This document shows positions 46,064-54,712 of a stretch of 64,000 bases of DNA, piece by piece (the stretch's first letter is position 1; every line of letters begins with the position of its first letter). The notes beneath the pieces were generated by a model. The model saw only the letters and a program-made list of their open reading frames with translations, did not search any database and was not told where the DNA came from. The DNA lies in assembly GCA_023428135.1 (NCBI GenBank), contig JAEYZG010000057.1:1-64000 (forward strand), in the 5' to 3' direction. Both the position numbers and the translations under genes were made by a program. The DNA is from Bacteroidota bacterium (GTDB lineage: Bacteria > Bacteroidota > Bacteroidia > Cytophagales > Cytophagaceae).

Positions 46064-48514
46064 TTATCTTATTACCAGCCTTGTGCTTTTCTTTACTCTT
46101 TCATCGGTATAGATCAATATATACACTCCCGGAGTCAGACTACTTACATCTATGCTTGCTTCATTGCTAGCATTAAGACTTGTAAAACTTAAGGTATGAC
46201 CACCGACAGAATTACAAATAGAAATTGTCCCTTTGGGACTTACTCTTTCATTTATGCGGACCTTGATAATCTCTGAAGCAGGATTAGGAAAAACATCTAT
46301 AGATCCGGAAAGTGATATCGTCTTATTAATGCCGGATACGACAGGGCTTAATTCAAGCTCATCTATCTGAAGCAAGTAGGCCAGCAGTTGATCGATTTGA
46401 TTTTCCGAAAGAGAAGTAATATTCCCATGTTTACTATTAACATTCCTGATAAAAAGCACATCTCTTAGTGTTGGAGCAGAGCCATCATGCAAATAAGGTG
46501 CAGTTTCCCAAATTCCTTTTAGCGTAGGAGTACCCAATCCTGTTAACTTCTCAGATCTACGCTGTCCGGACGATGTTTGTATGGTTCCGACATCGTGAAA
46601 AACACCCGATTTCCTGTCTGTAAAGTCAGGACCTGAATGGCAGACGGCACAACCAAGGTCTGTAAAAATTAGTTTACCCTCAATAGCATCTGCAGTTAGG
46701 CTGCCATCTGAATTTCGATAAGGACTTGGATTTACTTTATTAAGAGATTGAACATAAGCTGCCAGAGCATCAAGATCCGGATTTAAACCTGCCTTTGGGC
46801 TTCCTAATGGATCACTAATATCTCCAGAATTAAAAATAGAATCCGGTAAAAAGCCTTTTCCCCTAAAAGCATTTCGTATATCATTTTCAAAATCCTGAAT
46901 CTCATCAAAATTGGAAGTCCAGTGAACATTTCCCATTCCCATCCCCCTTCTTCCTAACAGTGAATGCGTGTTGCGCAGACCTTCTCCTCGATCCGTAAAA
47001 TCCCATATCCGCTCATCGCTTCCTCCATCCAAATGACAACTGGCACAACTAATGTAACCTGCAAAAGTCATACGTTCATCCTGGGCGTTATAAAAAATCT
47101 GCTTTCCTTTTAAGACCTGAGGACTTAAAGAATCTTTCACCACTGTAGGAATGTTGGCGATTACTACCGGGTTAAAATTATTGGAAAGTACAATATCTTC
47201 GGTATTGAAGACCGTTATACTGCGAGACATAAAATTATGAACAAACAGCCTGGAACCATCTTGATTAAACACCAACCCCTGAGGTGCCAAACCTGTACTA
47301 TCAAGCAGGCCTAATCTGGAATTGGTCGCTACATCTACCATAGCAACTTTATTGTTTCCCTGTAAGGCAATCAATGCAATATTTCCATATGGACTAAACT
47401 CCACAGCACAAGCCATATCTGCATCGTTAATATCAATGCGGGAATCAATCGATTCACGTCCACTAGTCAGGTCAATCTTTGAGACAATGGTACGAACAGT
47501 ATTGTCAAATGTAAGAGGCTGTCCATCCCTGAATAGACCTCTTGCCGTATTATCTTTCTTTGAAGGAATCCATATCTCGGATCCATCTGGAGTAATAGTG
47601 AGTGAAGAGATATAGTTGGGTACGCCACGGCCTCTGTCTTCAAAATCCATAGTCTCATCAAATGCAAGATCTATCTCCGACTTAAGTTCCATGGTTTCAG
47701 CATTAATTTCTCTAACCAAGCCTTTTTCCTCAGGAGAAATAAACTGAGTAACAAAAACACGCTTGCCATCAGAAGTCACGGCAATACCTCTAGGATTTCT
47801 TCCTACATCTGAAGCTTGAAGTATCTCATAACTTTTAGCATCAAGCTTAACGACTTGTCCTAAACTTTGCAAAGTTACGTAGCAGTAGTTCTTCAAAGGA
47901 TCAAAACATATTCCGTAAGGTCTTGATGCATACGGAAGATTAATCGTATGGAGCTTCTGGCCTGAAGCTGAAAGTATGGTTATAGTGGCGTCATCTTCAT
48001 TGGCAATCCAAACATTTCCTGCATTATCCAAAGCAAGAGTTCTAGGATTCTTACCTGCGGGAATTTCACTGATCAACTCATAACTGGTTGCGTCTACAGA
48101 CGAAACAGATTGGTTATCCGCATTAACAGCCCATACTACGTGTCGGGTTGTATCAATACATATAGTGGATGAATGAGCAGGGGCAAATTTTTGCAATGGT
48201 TTATGCACAGTCTGTGTAACAGAGAGGGGAATATCCTCTCCCTGAATACGAGCAAAAACCTGGTAAACTCCAGGTTGCTCATATGTATGCGTGATCGAAA
48301 GGCCCTGCTTGTAGCTTCCCAAACCACTCTCATCACCAAAATCCCATGCAACAAATGGGTTGCTCCCCTCAGGCACTAAAATAGTGAATGTAACAGAAGT
48401 ACCAATTTCTGCCGGTTTATTCTGAACAAGGATGTATTCCTCTGTATCATTCAATACACCTAACCAGTTAATAAATACTAATATTACAAAAGTTATGAAA
48501 AATCGCATATCCAT
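46064..48514 (-). CDS. Secreted PKD / beta-propeller / di-heme cytochrome c protein with T9SS tail
   Basis: An 816-residue exported protein. After an N-terminal hydrophobic segment (4-20) comes a PKD domain (about 30-103; FVAWDFGDESG, HTYEQPGVYQVFA). A YVTN-type beta-propeller (about 110-445) shows repeats such as VWAVNADNQSVSSVD and NVWIANEDDATITIL. The cytochrome part has two heme c sites, CASCH (490-494) and CAVCH (622-626), in an arrangement like di-heme peroxidases of the MauG/CcpA type. A type A T9SS tail (VFPNPASEIIKV ... LTPGVYILIYT) ends it. It lies 60 bases after the LVIVD/CBM6 gene, so both are probably one operon. A role in extracellular electron transfer or peroxide handling is inference. 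Confidence 0.88.
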   Translation of the reverse strand: MDMRFFITFVILVFINWLGVLNDTEEYILVQNKPAEIGTSVTFTILVPEGSNPFVAWDFGDESGLGSYKQGLSITHTYEQPGVYQVFARIQGEDIPLSVTQTVHKPLQKFAPAHSSTICIDTTRHVVWAVNADNQSVSSVDATSYELISEIPAGKNPRTLALDNAGNVWIANEDDATITILSASGQKLHTINLPYASRPYGICFDPLKNYCYVTLQSLGQVVKLDAKSYEILQASDVGRNPRGIAVTSDGKRVFVTQFISPEEKGLVREINAETMELKSEIDLAFDETMDFEDRGRGVPNYISSLTITPDGSEIWIPSKKDNTARGLFRDGQPLTFDNTVRTIVSKIDLTSGRESIDSRIDINDADMACAVEFSPYGNIALIALQGNNKVAMVDVATNSRLGLLDSTGLAPQGLVFNQDGSRLFVHNFMSRSITVFNTEDIVLSNNFNPVVIANIPTVVKDSLSPQVLKGKQIFYNAQDERMTFAGYISCASCHLDGGSDERIWDFTDRGEGLRNTHSLLGRRGMGMGNVHWTSNFDEIQDFENDIRNAFRGKGFLPDSIFNSGDISDPLGSPKAGLNPDLDALAAYVQSLNKVNPSPYRNSDGSLTADAIEGKLIFTDLGCAVCHSGPDFTDRKSGVFHDVGTIQTSSGQRRSEKLTGLGTPTLKGIWETAPYLHDGSAPTLRDVLFIRNVNSKHGNITSLSENQIDQLLAYLLQIDELELSPVVSGINKTISLSGSIDVFPNPASEIIKVRINERVSPKGTISICNSVGGHTLSFTSLNASNEASIDVSSLTPGVYILIYTDERVKKSTRLVIR

Positions 48515-48574
48515 TTATTTTAACATGAGGAGACACAGCATTAACGTAATGAAGAAGAACCTTGTGATTTTGAA

Positions 48575-51406
48575 TTAATATTCCTTCACAACCTTTTTGA
48601 CTATTACTTCGCTTTTGTTTTCTACAGAAATTAAGTAGACTCCAGGTTTTAGATCCTTCCCTACGGTTTTATATTGATTTCCCGTACCTGTCTCTAACAC
48701 ATAGCCACTGACATCAGAGAGCCTATAAAGAAAATCACCTTCCGTTCTGACTACAAAACCATTGCTGGTAAATGGATTGGGATAAATCAAAACATCTCTG
48801 ATTTTATTCCCCATCATTCCGGTAACGATGCCATTAAACTCCAGATAATTTATGTTCATATAATTTGCGTCAAAAGCTATCCTCATTATATGATTGCCTT
48901 CGGTGAGACTGATTCCATTTAATGTGATGGTTTCCCAAGTTTGCCAACCACCAGTATTAGGCACGCTTATCGGTCCTGTCACATCTTTTCCGTCAATTTC
49001 TATGTGAAACATTTTACCATCACCGTCAGCTGCAACTCTTATATCCAGGTTATACTCACCTGTTGACATTACATTTACAGTATATTCCAGCCACTCCCCT
49101 TGAAGAATGTAGCCTATGTTATATTCCCCTTCGCTATCTCCGGTAGCTTCAACATCCACCTCATCAATTCGCAAATTTGCTTTACCTTCATTTCCATTAG
49201 CATTTGCTTCATGATAAGCAATACCTTCGCCACCAAAGTCATATTCTTCTGCTTCGATGCGTCCGGGTATTAAATGAGCAGACTGATTATAAGGTCTCTG
49301 GATCGGCCTTAGCCTTGCTCCCCCCCAGGAAGCATGATCTAATTCATTATTTCCATTCGGTGAAACAGTCAGCGTAAGGAGATCTCCACCGGCAACACCA
49401 ATGTCAATACTTTTCGTATCTGAAGAACCATTCATTAATCCACTGTTATATATCTCCAGACTATCAAGGAATACAGAAAATATTACAGACCCTGAATTTC
49501 CTACTTCATCATCCACACCTATATCAGATAAAAACCGTTCAAACTTTCCATCCAATTTATAACTTATAGAGCTTTCAGCATGAACTCCAAGGCCTCTTGA
49601 ATACCCTACCCCATTTAAAGTAATAAGACCACCATCATCAGATCCGTTTTCACCATTGCTCTGATCTATTTCCGCAGGCCCCCATCCATTTGATGAAGAA
49701 TCCGAATTCAGATTTGTAATGTAAAATGAGGGTATTCCTTTGATTACAGAAGAAGTCCTACTTTCTCCTATGTTATTGGTAGATGTAACCGAATAGAAAT
49801 ATGCCCTATCATTTTCAACTAATGTATCTGAGAAAAATAACTTACTGGTGCTGCCTAACGTTTGAAAAGGACCTGTAGGTGATGTACCTCTATTGATAGT
49901 GTAAGAGGAAACATTTGGAATACTACTCCAACTCAGAGTTATTTTCTTATCATCTTCAAAAACTTTGGGTAATTCAGTACCATCAGATGGAAAATTCCCG
50001 GTAGGGCCTGTAGAAAAATAGGAAGTAAAAGTTTTGCTCACCGCATTTCCTGCATAGTCCTTTATACCACCTGAAGGAATCACTATTTCATAGGTAGTAT
50101 TAGGTAGAAGAGGCTCATCTGGTGAAAAATTCACCATAGAAAACTGATGACTGTATTTTCCTGACAGAGCAGATCCGCCTAAGGGCCTCACTATAAAAGT
50201 ACTTTTGTTTACCGATTCCAGAATAATATTATCAGTAAAAGTAACGCCTACTCTTGAAGTCAGAGCTCTGTTTACATCCTTTGCTTTGGGAATAACCATG
50301 TTTACCTCTGGTGCTTTTGTATCTGGTTCTCTTTGGTGAACCCAGAATCCGCTTCCACTTCCATGATCATTGCCTACAAAAATAAGATTTCCAAAAGGCG
50401 TAACCTGACCATGATCTACGTCACCATTGATACCTAATGATCCCCTTCCCACGATTTTTAATTGTGCAGGATTCGATGCATCTATTTTTACAACCTCTGA
50501 CTGACAACCCTGAAATATAAACTGGTCCTGAGTTGAATTATATAATTGTTCACCACTATTCCCGATATTTAAAGTCGTAATTTTTTTAATGTTCACCGGA
50601 TCACTTAAATCATAAGTTCCGAAGATGGCATTGTTTGCATTTCCTCGTGCTGAAATAATGAGTTTATTTCCATTTACCATCGAGGCATACATATTTTCAG
50701 TATTGCTGTAGCTATTCAACAATTTTGGATCCCGGGGATTGCTGATATCATAAATAGTAAATCCACGTCCGAAGTCATGCGCTGAGGTATAAAGAAGGTT
50801 TCCAATTGCAAAAATGGGACCGACCTGACGTGGAGTATTAATATGCTTTACTAGTACAGGATTATTGATATCTGTAGCATCGACTACATCAAATCCCTTA
50901 CTGCCATTAGCAATAAATATATAAGGAGCTTGCCAGAATAATTGCCACGAAGACCCATAATCATCGTGGGCATATCCGCTCATAATATGCCTTTTGATTT
51001 GTTTAGGATTTTTAGGATCACTAAAGTCCCAAATCTGAAAACCAAAGCCATCCTGAAACAACATGTATTTGTCGTGCTGTGGCATAGCATGTTGTTCACG
51101 AAAATTTTTTGTGCGATCATCATACACCCGGGAAATTAAAACTGGCTTCCTTGGATTTGATACATCCCATACCAGAATTCCTCCAGGTGGCTTACCACTA
51201 TCAGGATGAAAGGTGGTAATCATATAACCATTGTGCATGGTGGCCATGGTAGACCCCATATGATTTAATTCAGTATATTTCCAAATGCTTTTGTAAAGCT
51301 CATTAGATGTATAGGTAAGATTACCCAATCCTGGTCCCACTTGTGCAGACAACAGACCAGGCAAGAGCAGTAGTATATTCAGCAGTAATATCCATCTATT
51401 TTTCAT
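48575..51406 (-). CDS. Secreted LVIVD beta-propeller protein with Ig, FN3, NPCBM, CBM6 and T9SS domains
   Basis: A 943-residue exported protein. The signal peptide ends at LLSAQ. An LVIVD-repeat propeller (about 30-365) shows repeats such as GFDVVDATDINNPVLVKHI and FTIYDISNPRDPKLL. Next are a Big_5-type Ig domain (about 370-475), an FN3 domain (about 480-565), an NPCBM domain (about 570-715; GLGVHAESSISYKLDGKFERF is typical), one class B CBM6 and a type A T9SS tail. No catalytic residues are recognisable. It differs from its neighbours in having NPCBM in place of the class A CBM6. It precedes the cytochrome gene and probably shares its transcript. Confidence 0.88.
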   Translation of the reverse strand: MKNRWILLLNILLLLPGLLSAQVGPGLGNLTYTSNELYKSIWKYTELNHMGSTMATMHNGYMITTFHPDSGKPPGGILVWDVSNPRKPVLISRVYDDRTKNFREQHAMPQHDKYMLFQDGFGFQIWDFSDPKNPKQIKRHIMSGYAHDDYGSSWQLFWQAPYIFIANGSKGFDVVDATDINNPVLVKHINTPRQVGPIFAIGNLLYTSAHDFGRGFTIYDISNPRDPKLLNSYSNTENMYASMVNGNKLIISARGNANNAIFGTYDLSDPVNIKKITTLNIGNSGEQLYNSTQDQFIFQGCQSEVVKIDASNPAQLKIVGRGSLGINGDVDHGQVTPFGNLIFVGNDHGSGSGFWVHQREPDTKAPEVNMVIPKAKDVNRALTSRVGVTFTDNIILESVNKSTFIVRPLGGSALSGKYSHQFSMVNFSPDEPLLPNTTYEIVIPSGGIKDYAGNAVSKTFTSYFSTGPTGNFPSDGTELPKVFEDDKKITLSWSSIPNVSSYTINRGTSPTGPFQTLGSTSKLFFSDTLVENDRAYFYSVTSTNNIGESRTSSVIKGIPSFYITNLNSDSSSNGWGPAEIDQSNGENGSDDGGLITLNGVGYSRGLGVHAESSISYKLDGKFERFLSDIGVDDEVGNSGSVIFSVFLDSLEIYNSGLMNGSSDTKSIDIGVAGGDLLTLTVSPNGNNELDHASWGGARLRPIQRPYNQSAHLIPGRIEAEEYDFGGEGIAYHEANANGNEGKANLRIDEVDVEATGDSEGEYNIGYILQGEWLEYTVNVMSTGEYNLDIRVAADGDGKMFHIEIDGKDVTGPISVPNTGGWQTWETITLNGISLTEGNHIMRIAFDANYMNINYLEFNGIVTGMMGNKIRDVLIYPNPFTSNGFVVRTEGDFLYRLSDVSGYVLETGTGNQYKTVGKDLKPGVYLISVENKSEVIVKKVVKEY

Positions 51407-51439
51407 ATGACAGGAAATTAAAGATATGGAGATTTAGTG

Positions 51440-51745
51440 TTAAGTTCTTAAGATAAATACCTACATGGTAGGTAATACCGGTATTGACAAAGGTAGCCAT
51501 CTAGTTCTGGCCTTTATAATACTTTATACTGCTCGATCAGGAACCATGAACGTATTCATTTTTTCTGTTATCAAGACTGTAACGATCAATGTTATCAATT
51601 GAAGCATAACAATAATTGACAAGCTCCCAATTGATCCGTTCTAATCGCCCCTCTGGACTCATGCATGGTGGTGCTACTCATATAATAAGTATCGCCTCCT
51701 AACCAATGAACATCAGGAACATTTGCACAAAGGGTTTGTTTCCTT
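51440..51745 (-). pseudogene. Remnant of a GH43 gene, N-terminal part
   Basis: Minus-strand translation gives CANVPDVHWLGGDTYYMSST and TMHESRGAIRT, then after a frameshift INWELVNYCYASIDNIDRYS and LDNRKNEYVHGS, then (in-frame TGA and TAG in place of W and Y) SSSIKYYKGQN and MATFVNTGITY. This follows the start of GH43 xylosidases of the type with DVIRVGDTYYMSSTTMH, DLVNWEIVNY and GSWASSIRYHxGxFYVATFVNT. Frameshift, two stops and loss of the rest show it is dead. It fills most of the 434-base gap between the GH10 gene and the LVIVD gene, so the first promoter of the LVIVD operon lies within or near dead coding sequence. Confidence 0.8.
51458..51485. promoter_or_regulatory. Two adjacent perfect palindromes upstream of the LVIVD gene
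   Basis: TACCTAC-ATG-GTAGGTA (51458-51474) overlaps by one base with AATACCGGTATT (51474-51485), 52-79 bases before the LVIVD ATG. Tandem palindromes at this distance could bind a dimeric regulator. They fall in the GH43 remnant, so chance is a real alternative. Confidence 0.35.
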
Positions 51746-51752
51746 CTGAACT

Positions 51753-51793
51753 CTTGCAATTGTCCTGATAAAAATGATCAGGGCAATTGCAAG
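51753..51793 (-). terminator. Long hairpin after the GH10 gene
   Basis: A 17-bp stem (51753-51769 with 51777-51793, one G-T pair) and a 7-base loop lie 47 bases beyond the GH10 stop. No T-tract follows on the minus strand, so it may end or stabilise the mRNA rather than act as a classical terminator. Confidence 0.6.
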
Positions 51794-51840
51794 CAGCAGA
51801 AAATTTGAGCAGATGATTTGAAATGAGTCCCCTCCTTCTT

Positions 51841-54687
51841 TTATTGCTTCACTATTTTATGAACAGAAACGTTATTATTATTTTCAACTATAAGGAAATA
51901 GATACCTTCGTTTAAACTTTTTCCAACTTTATGTCCACGTCTTCCGTTTCCGGATTCAAGAAGTATTCCGCTTATATCTGTAATTTTATAGTTAAACTCC
52001 CCTGCATTATTAATTTGTATTCCACTATCAGTAAATGGATTCGGGAAGACTGCAATAGGTGAAGATTCTTCCTCAGCAATGCTGGTAATGACATCCTTAA
52101 ACTCTACATAGTTCAGATTCAAGTAATCTGAATCAAATGCAATACGCATAATATGTTCGCCTCCTGTAAGGGTTATATCATTGAGAGTCACTGTCTGCCA
52201 TGTTTGCCAGCCACCGGTATTTGGTATATTAATAGGTCCAGTCACATCTACTCCATCCATTTCAATGTGAAAGGATTTATTTTCACCTTCAGCAGCTACT
52301 CTCACATCCAGATCATATTTACCAGATGCCGCTACATTTACAGTATATTCCAGCCATTCGTCCTTTAAGATATAACCTACATTATAAGCGCCTTCGCTAT
52401 CCTGAGTAGTTTCAATATCCACTTCATCATTTCTGAGTGTGGCATTTCCTTCATTACCATTGGTATTTGCTTCATGATAGGCAAGTCCTTCACCTCCGAG
52501 GTCATACTCTTCTGCTTCTATCCTGCCTGGTATTAAATGTGCTATACCATTAAAAGGCTCCTGCTTAAGTTCTTTGGTTAAAGTGAAAGTCACATAGTTC
52601 ATGTTTACAAAATCAGTAGCACCAATAGTAACTCTCATGATTTTTTTTCCTGCAGTAAGATTAATGTCTTTTACTTTTACTGTTTGCCAGATCTGCCAGC
52701 CGGTAGTATTAGGAATAGCTATATTTGCGGCTATATTCGTTCCATCCATCGCTACTGAAACTGTGCGACCATCACCGTTTGCCGCTACTCTCAGGTCAAG
52801 ATCGTAAGTACCAGGAGTTTTCACATCCACGCTATATTCAAGCCATTCACCGGCAGTTGTCCAGCCAATATTGTAGCCAGTTCCTACATCAGTACAATTT
52901 TCAATATCTACATCTTCATCAGTGCGGAAATTAACTACCGGAGTTACCTGGCTACCCGGAGTAGCATCCATATAAGCAAAACCATTTCCTCCTACATCAA
53001 AATGTTCTAACTGAATTGTACCGGGAATGACATGCCAGGTGCCATTGTAAGGCCCTTGCGGAACGTTTACTTTAATAGTTACTGTCGCTTCCGCTATATT
53101 TCCCTGATTATCCGTAGCAACTACTTTTATCTCATGAGTTCCAACAGGCGCTCCTGTCCAGATAAAGCTATAAGGAGCTGAATTATCAGTATTCAGTAAT
53201 GTAGATCCGTTGTAGAATTTAACATTAGCAATGGTACCATCGCCATCTACAGCTGTTGCAGAAAGCGTAATCTGATCAGCAGTAGTAAATATCTGCCCTT
53301 CTGTCGGAGCAGTTATTGCAAGACTTATTTTTCCGTCGTTCGTGCAACCCTCTGCAGGACACATTGGATAACCAACTTTTGCGCGGCCGTTCATGTAGGT
53401 TTTTAACCAGGCACCTGCAGCTCTGTCTTGCCCGTTTTCCAAAGTGAATCCGGTACCAGTAACCCAGGTTCTGTTTAACACATGACCCCACCAGGTAATC
53501 CCCTTAACATGAGGATGCTCCCAGTATTCAGGAAAGTGGGTTCGAAAGCTCGCCAGTTGCTGTTGTTCATTGTTATTGTTATCATTCCCTCCTGCCATAT
53601 CAAGCTCTGTTACATAGACAGGTACACCTCCGCGGGCCATTCTACTGCAATCCTGGGAAATACGCCCAGCTGGCTGACGATCCACACTAAACCAATGCGC
53701 CTGAGTCCCAAACCCATCAATGATTCCTCTGTCTCTTAATGCAGCAACCAACTTCAACATCTCGTCAATAGCACTGTTACTTCCTTCCAATCCGTAATCA
53801 TTCAACACCAGTTTGGTATTAGGAAAAATCCTTCTGGCTTCAGTAAACAACCAGATTTGCCAACCAAAATCATCAATAGCCGTATTGGTTTTACCACTGA
53901 ATTTATCACGCATTTGCTGGTTAGCTTGTTGGTGTGTAAATAGTTGTTCATTCAACACATCTATCTGATCAATATATTTATATCGTGCAGCAATCCCTTC
54001 CATATATTCTACCAGCTCAGCTTTGGCATCTGCCGTACTCAATGAGAATAACCAGTTAGGATACTGAGCACCCCACATAGCAGCGTGCCAGCGGAACATA
54101 ATTTTTCTGTCGTTGGCAGCTTTATAAGCAGCATCGGCTCCATTCCAGTTCATTACATCTCTGTTGCCTTCAACCGATCCCCACTTACATGCGTTTTCAG
54201 CGCTTATACCATTGAAGTACGGATCCCAGCTACCTAGTAGTTGATTTTGGTGTAAACCGGCCATGTATTTGCCTTTGCAGGCAGCAAGTCCCTGAGATGG
54301 GAAATTTGCATTACCTACAGTAATCAAAACACCTACTGAAGTGAAACTTACACCTTTGTTATTAGTAGCCTTTGCAGTAATCCTATACTCACCTGCAGGT
54401 ACACAACCCCAGACAAATCTATAGGTATTGTTTGAATGTGTACTTGTTTCTCCAAGTTTCGTGGTTCCATTAAAAAACTCTACTTTAGTTACTGTTCCAT
54501 TATTAGCAGTTTTACCAATATCTGTAGCATACACATGTATTTCTACATCTGTACCCGTCTTAAAATAGGCATTACTGAACGGCATAGTAACAACTGCAGA
54601 TGGAGGATAAGTCTGCGCAAAGGAATTATATGCTATAAACAGTATAATAATTCCTATGAGTTTAAAAATTATATTTGCTTTATTCAT
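51841..54687 (-). CDS. GH10 xylanase with Ig, two CBM6 and T9SS domains
   Basis: A 948-residue secreted enzyme. The signal peptide ends at SFAQ25. An Ig-like domain comes first (about 27-126). The GH10 barrel (about 130-450) has the acid/base E247 in QIDVLNEQLF (the family's usual form is WDVVNE) and the nucleophile E361 in VYVTELDMAGG; the substrate-side HAAMWGAQYPNW is also typical. A bacterial Ig domain, class A and class B CBM6 modules and a type A T9SS tail follow. The GH10 part is divergent from common xylanases (IDVLNE, an added NDNNNNEQQQ loop), so other beta-1,4 substrates are possible. It starts 25 bases after the large GH43 gene and is co-transcribed with it. Confidence 0.92.
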   Translation of the reverse strand: MNKANIIFKLIGIIILFIAYNSFAQTYPPSAVVTMPFSNAYFKTGTDVEIHVYATDIGKTANNGTVTKVEFFNGTTKLGETSTHSNNTYRFVWGCVPAGEYRITAKATNNKGVSFTSVGVLITVGNANFPSQGLAACKGKYMAGLHQNQLLGSWDPYFNGISAENACKWGSVEGNRDVMNWNGADAAYKAANDRKIMFRWHAAMWGAQYPNWLFSLSTADAKAELVEYMEGIAARYKYIDQIDVLNEQLFTHQQANQQMRDKFSGKTNTAIDDFGWQIWLFTEARRIFPNTKLVLNDYGLEGSNSAIDEMLKLVAALRDRGIIDGFGTQAHWFSVDRQPAGRISQDCSRMARGGVPVYVTELDMAGGNDNNNNEQQQLASFRTHFPEYWEHPHVKGITWWGHVLNRTWVTGTGFTLENGQDRAAGAWLKTYMNGRAKVGYPMCPAEGCTNDGKISLAITAPTEGQIFTTADQITLSATAVDGDGTIANVKFYNGSTLLNTDNSAPYSFIWTGAPVGTHEIKVVATDNQGNIAEATVTIKVNVPQGPYNGTWHVIPGTIQLEHFDVGGNGFAYMDATPGSQVTPVVNFRTDEDVDIENCTDVGTGYNIGWTTAGEWLEYSVDVKTPGTYDLDLRVAANGDGRTVSVAMDGTNIAANIAIPNTTGWQIWQTVKVKDINLTAGKKIMRVTIGATDFVNMNYVTFTLTKELKQEPFNGIAHLIPGRIEAEEYDLGGEGLAYHEANTNGNEGNATLRNDEVDIETTQDSEGAYNVGYILKDEWLEYTVNVAASGKYDLDVRVAAEGENKSFHIEMDGVDVTGPINIPNTGGWQTWQTVTLNDITLTGGEHIMRIAFDSDYLNLNYVEFKDVITSIAEEESSPIAVFPNPFTDSGIQINNAGEFNYKITDISGILLESGNGRRGHKVGKSLNEGIYFLIVENNNNVSVHKIVKQ

Positions 54688-54712
54688 AACGAAAATTCTA
54701 TTAAGGATTTAC

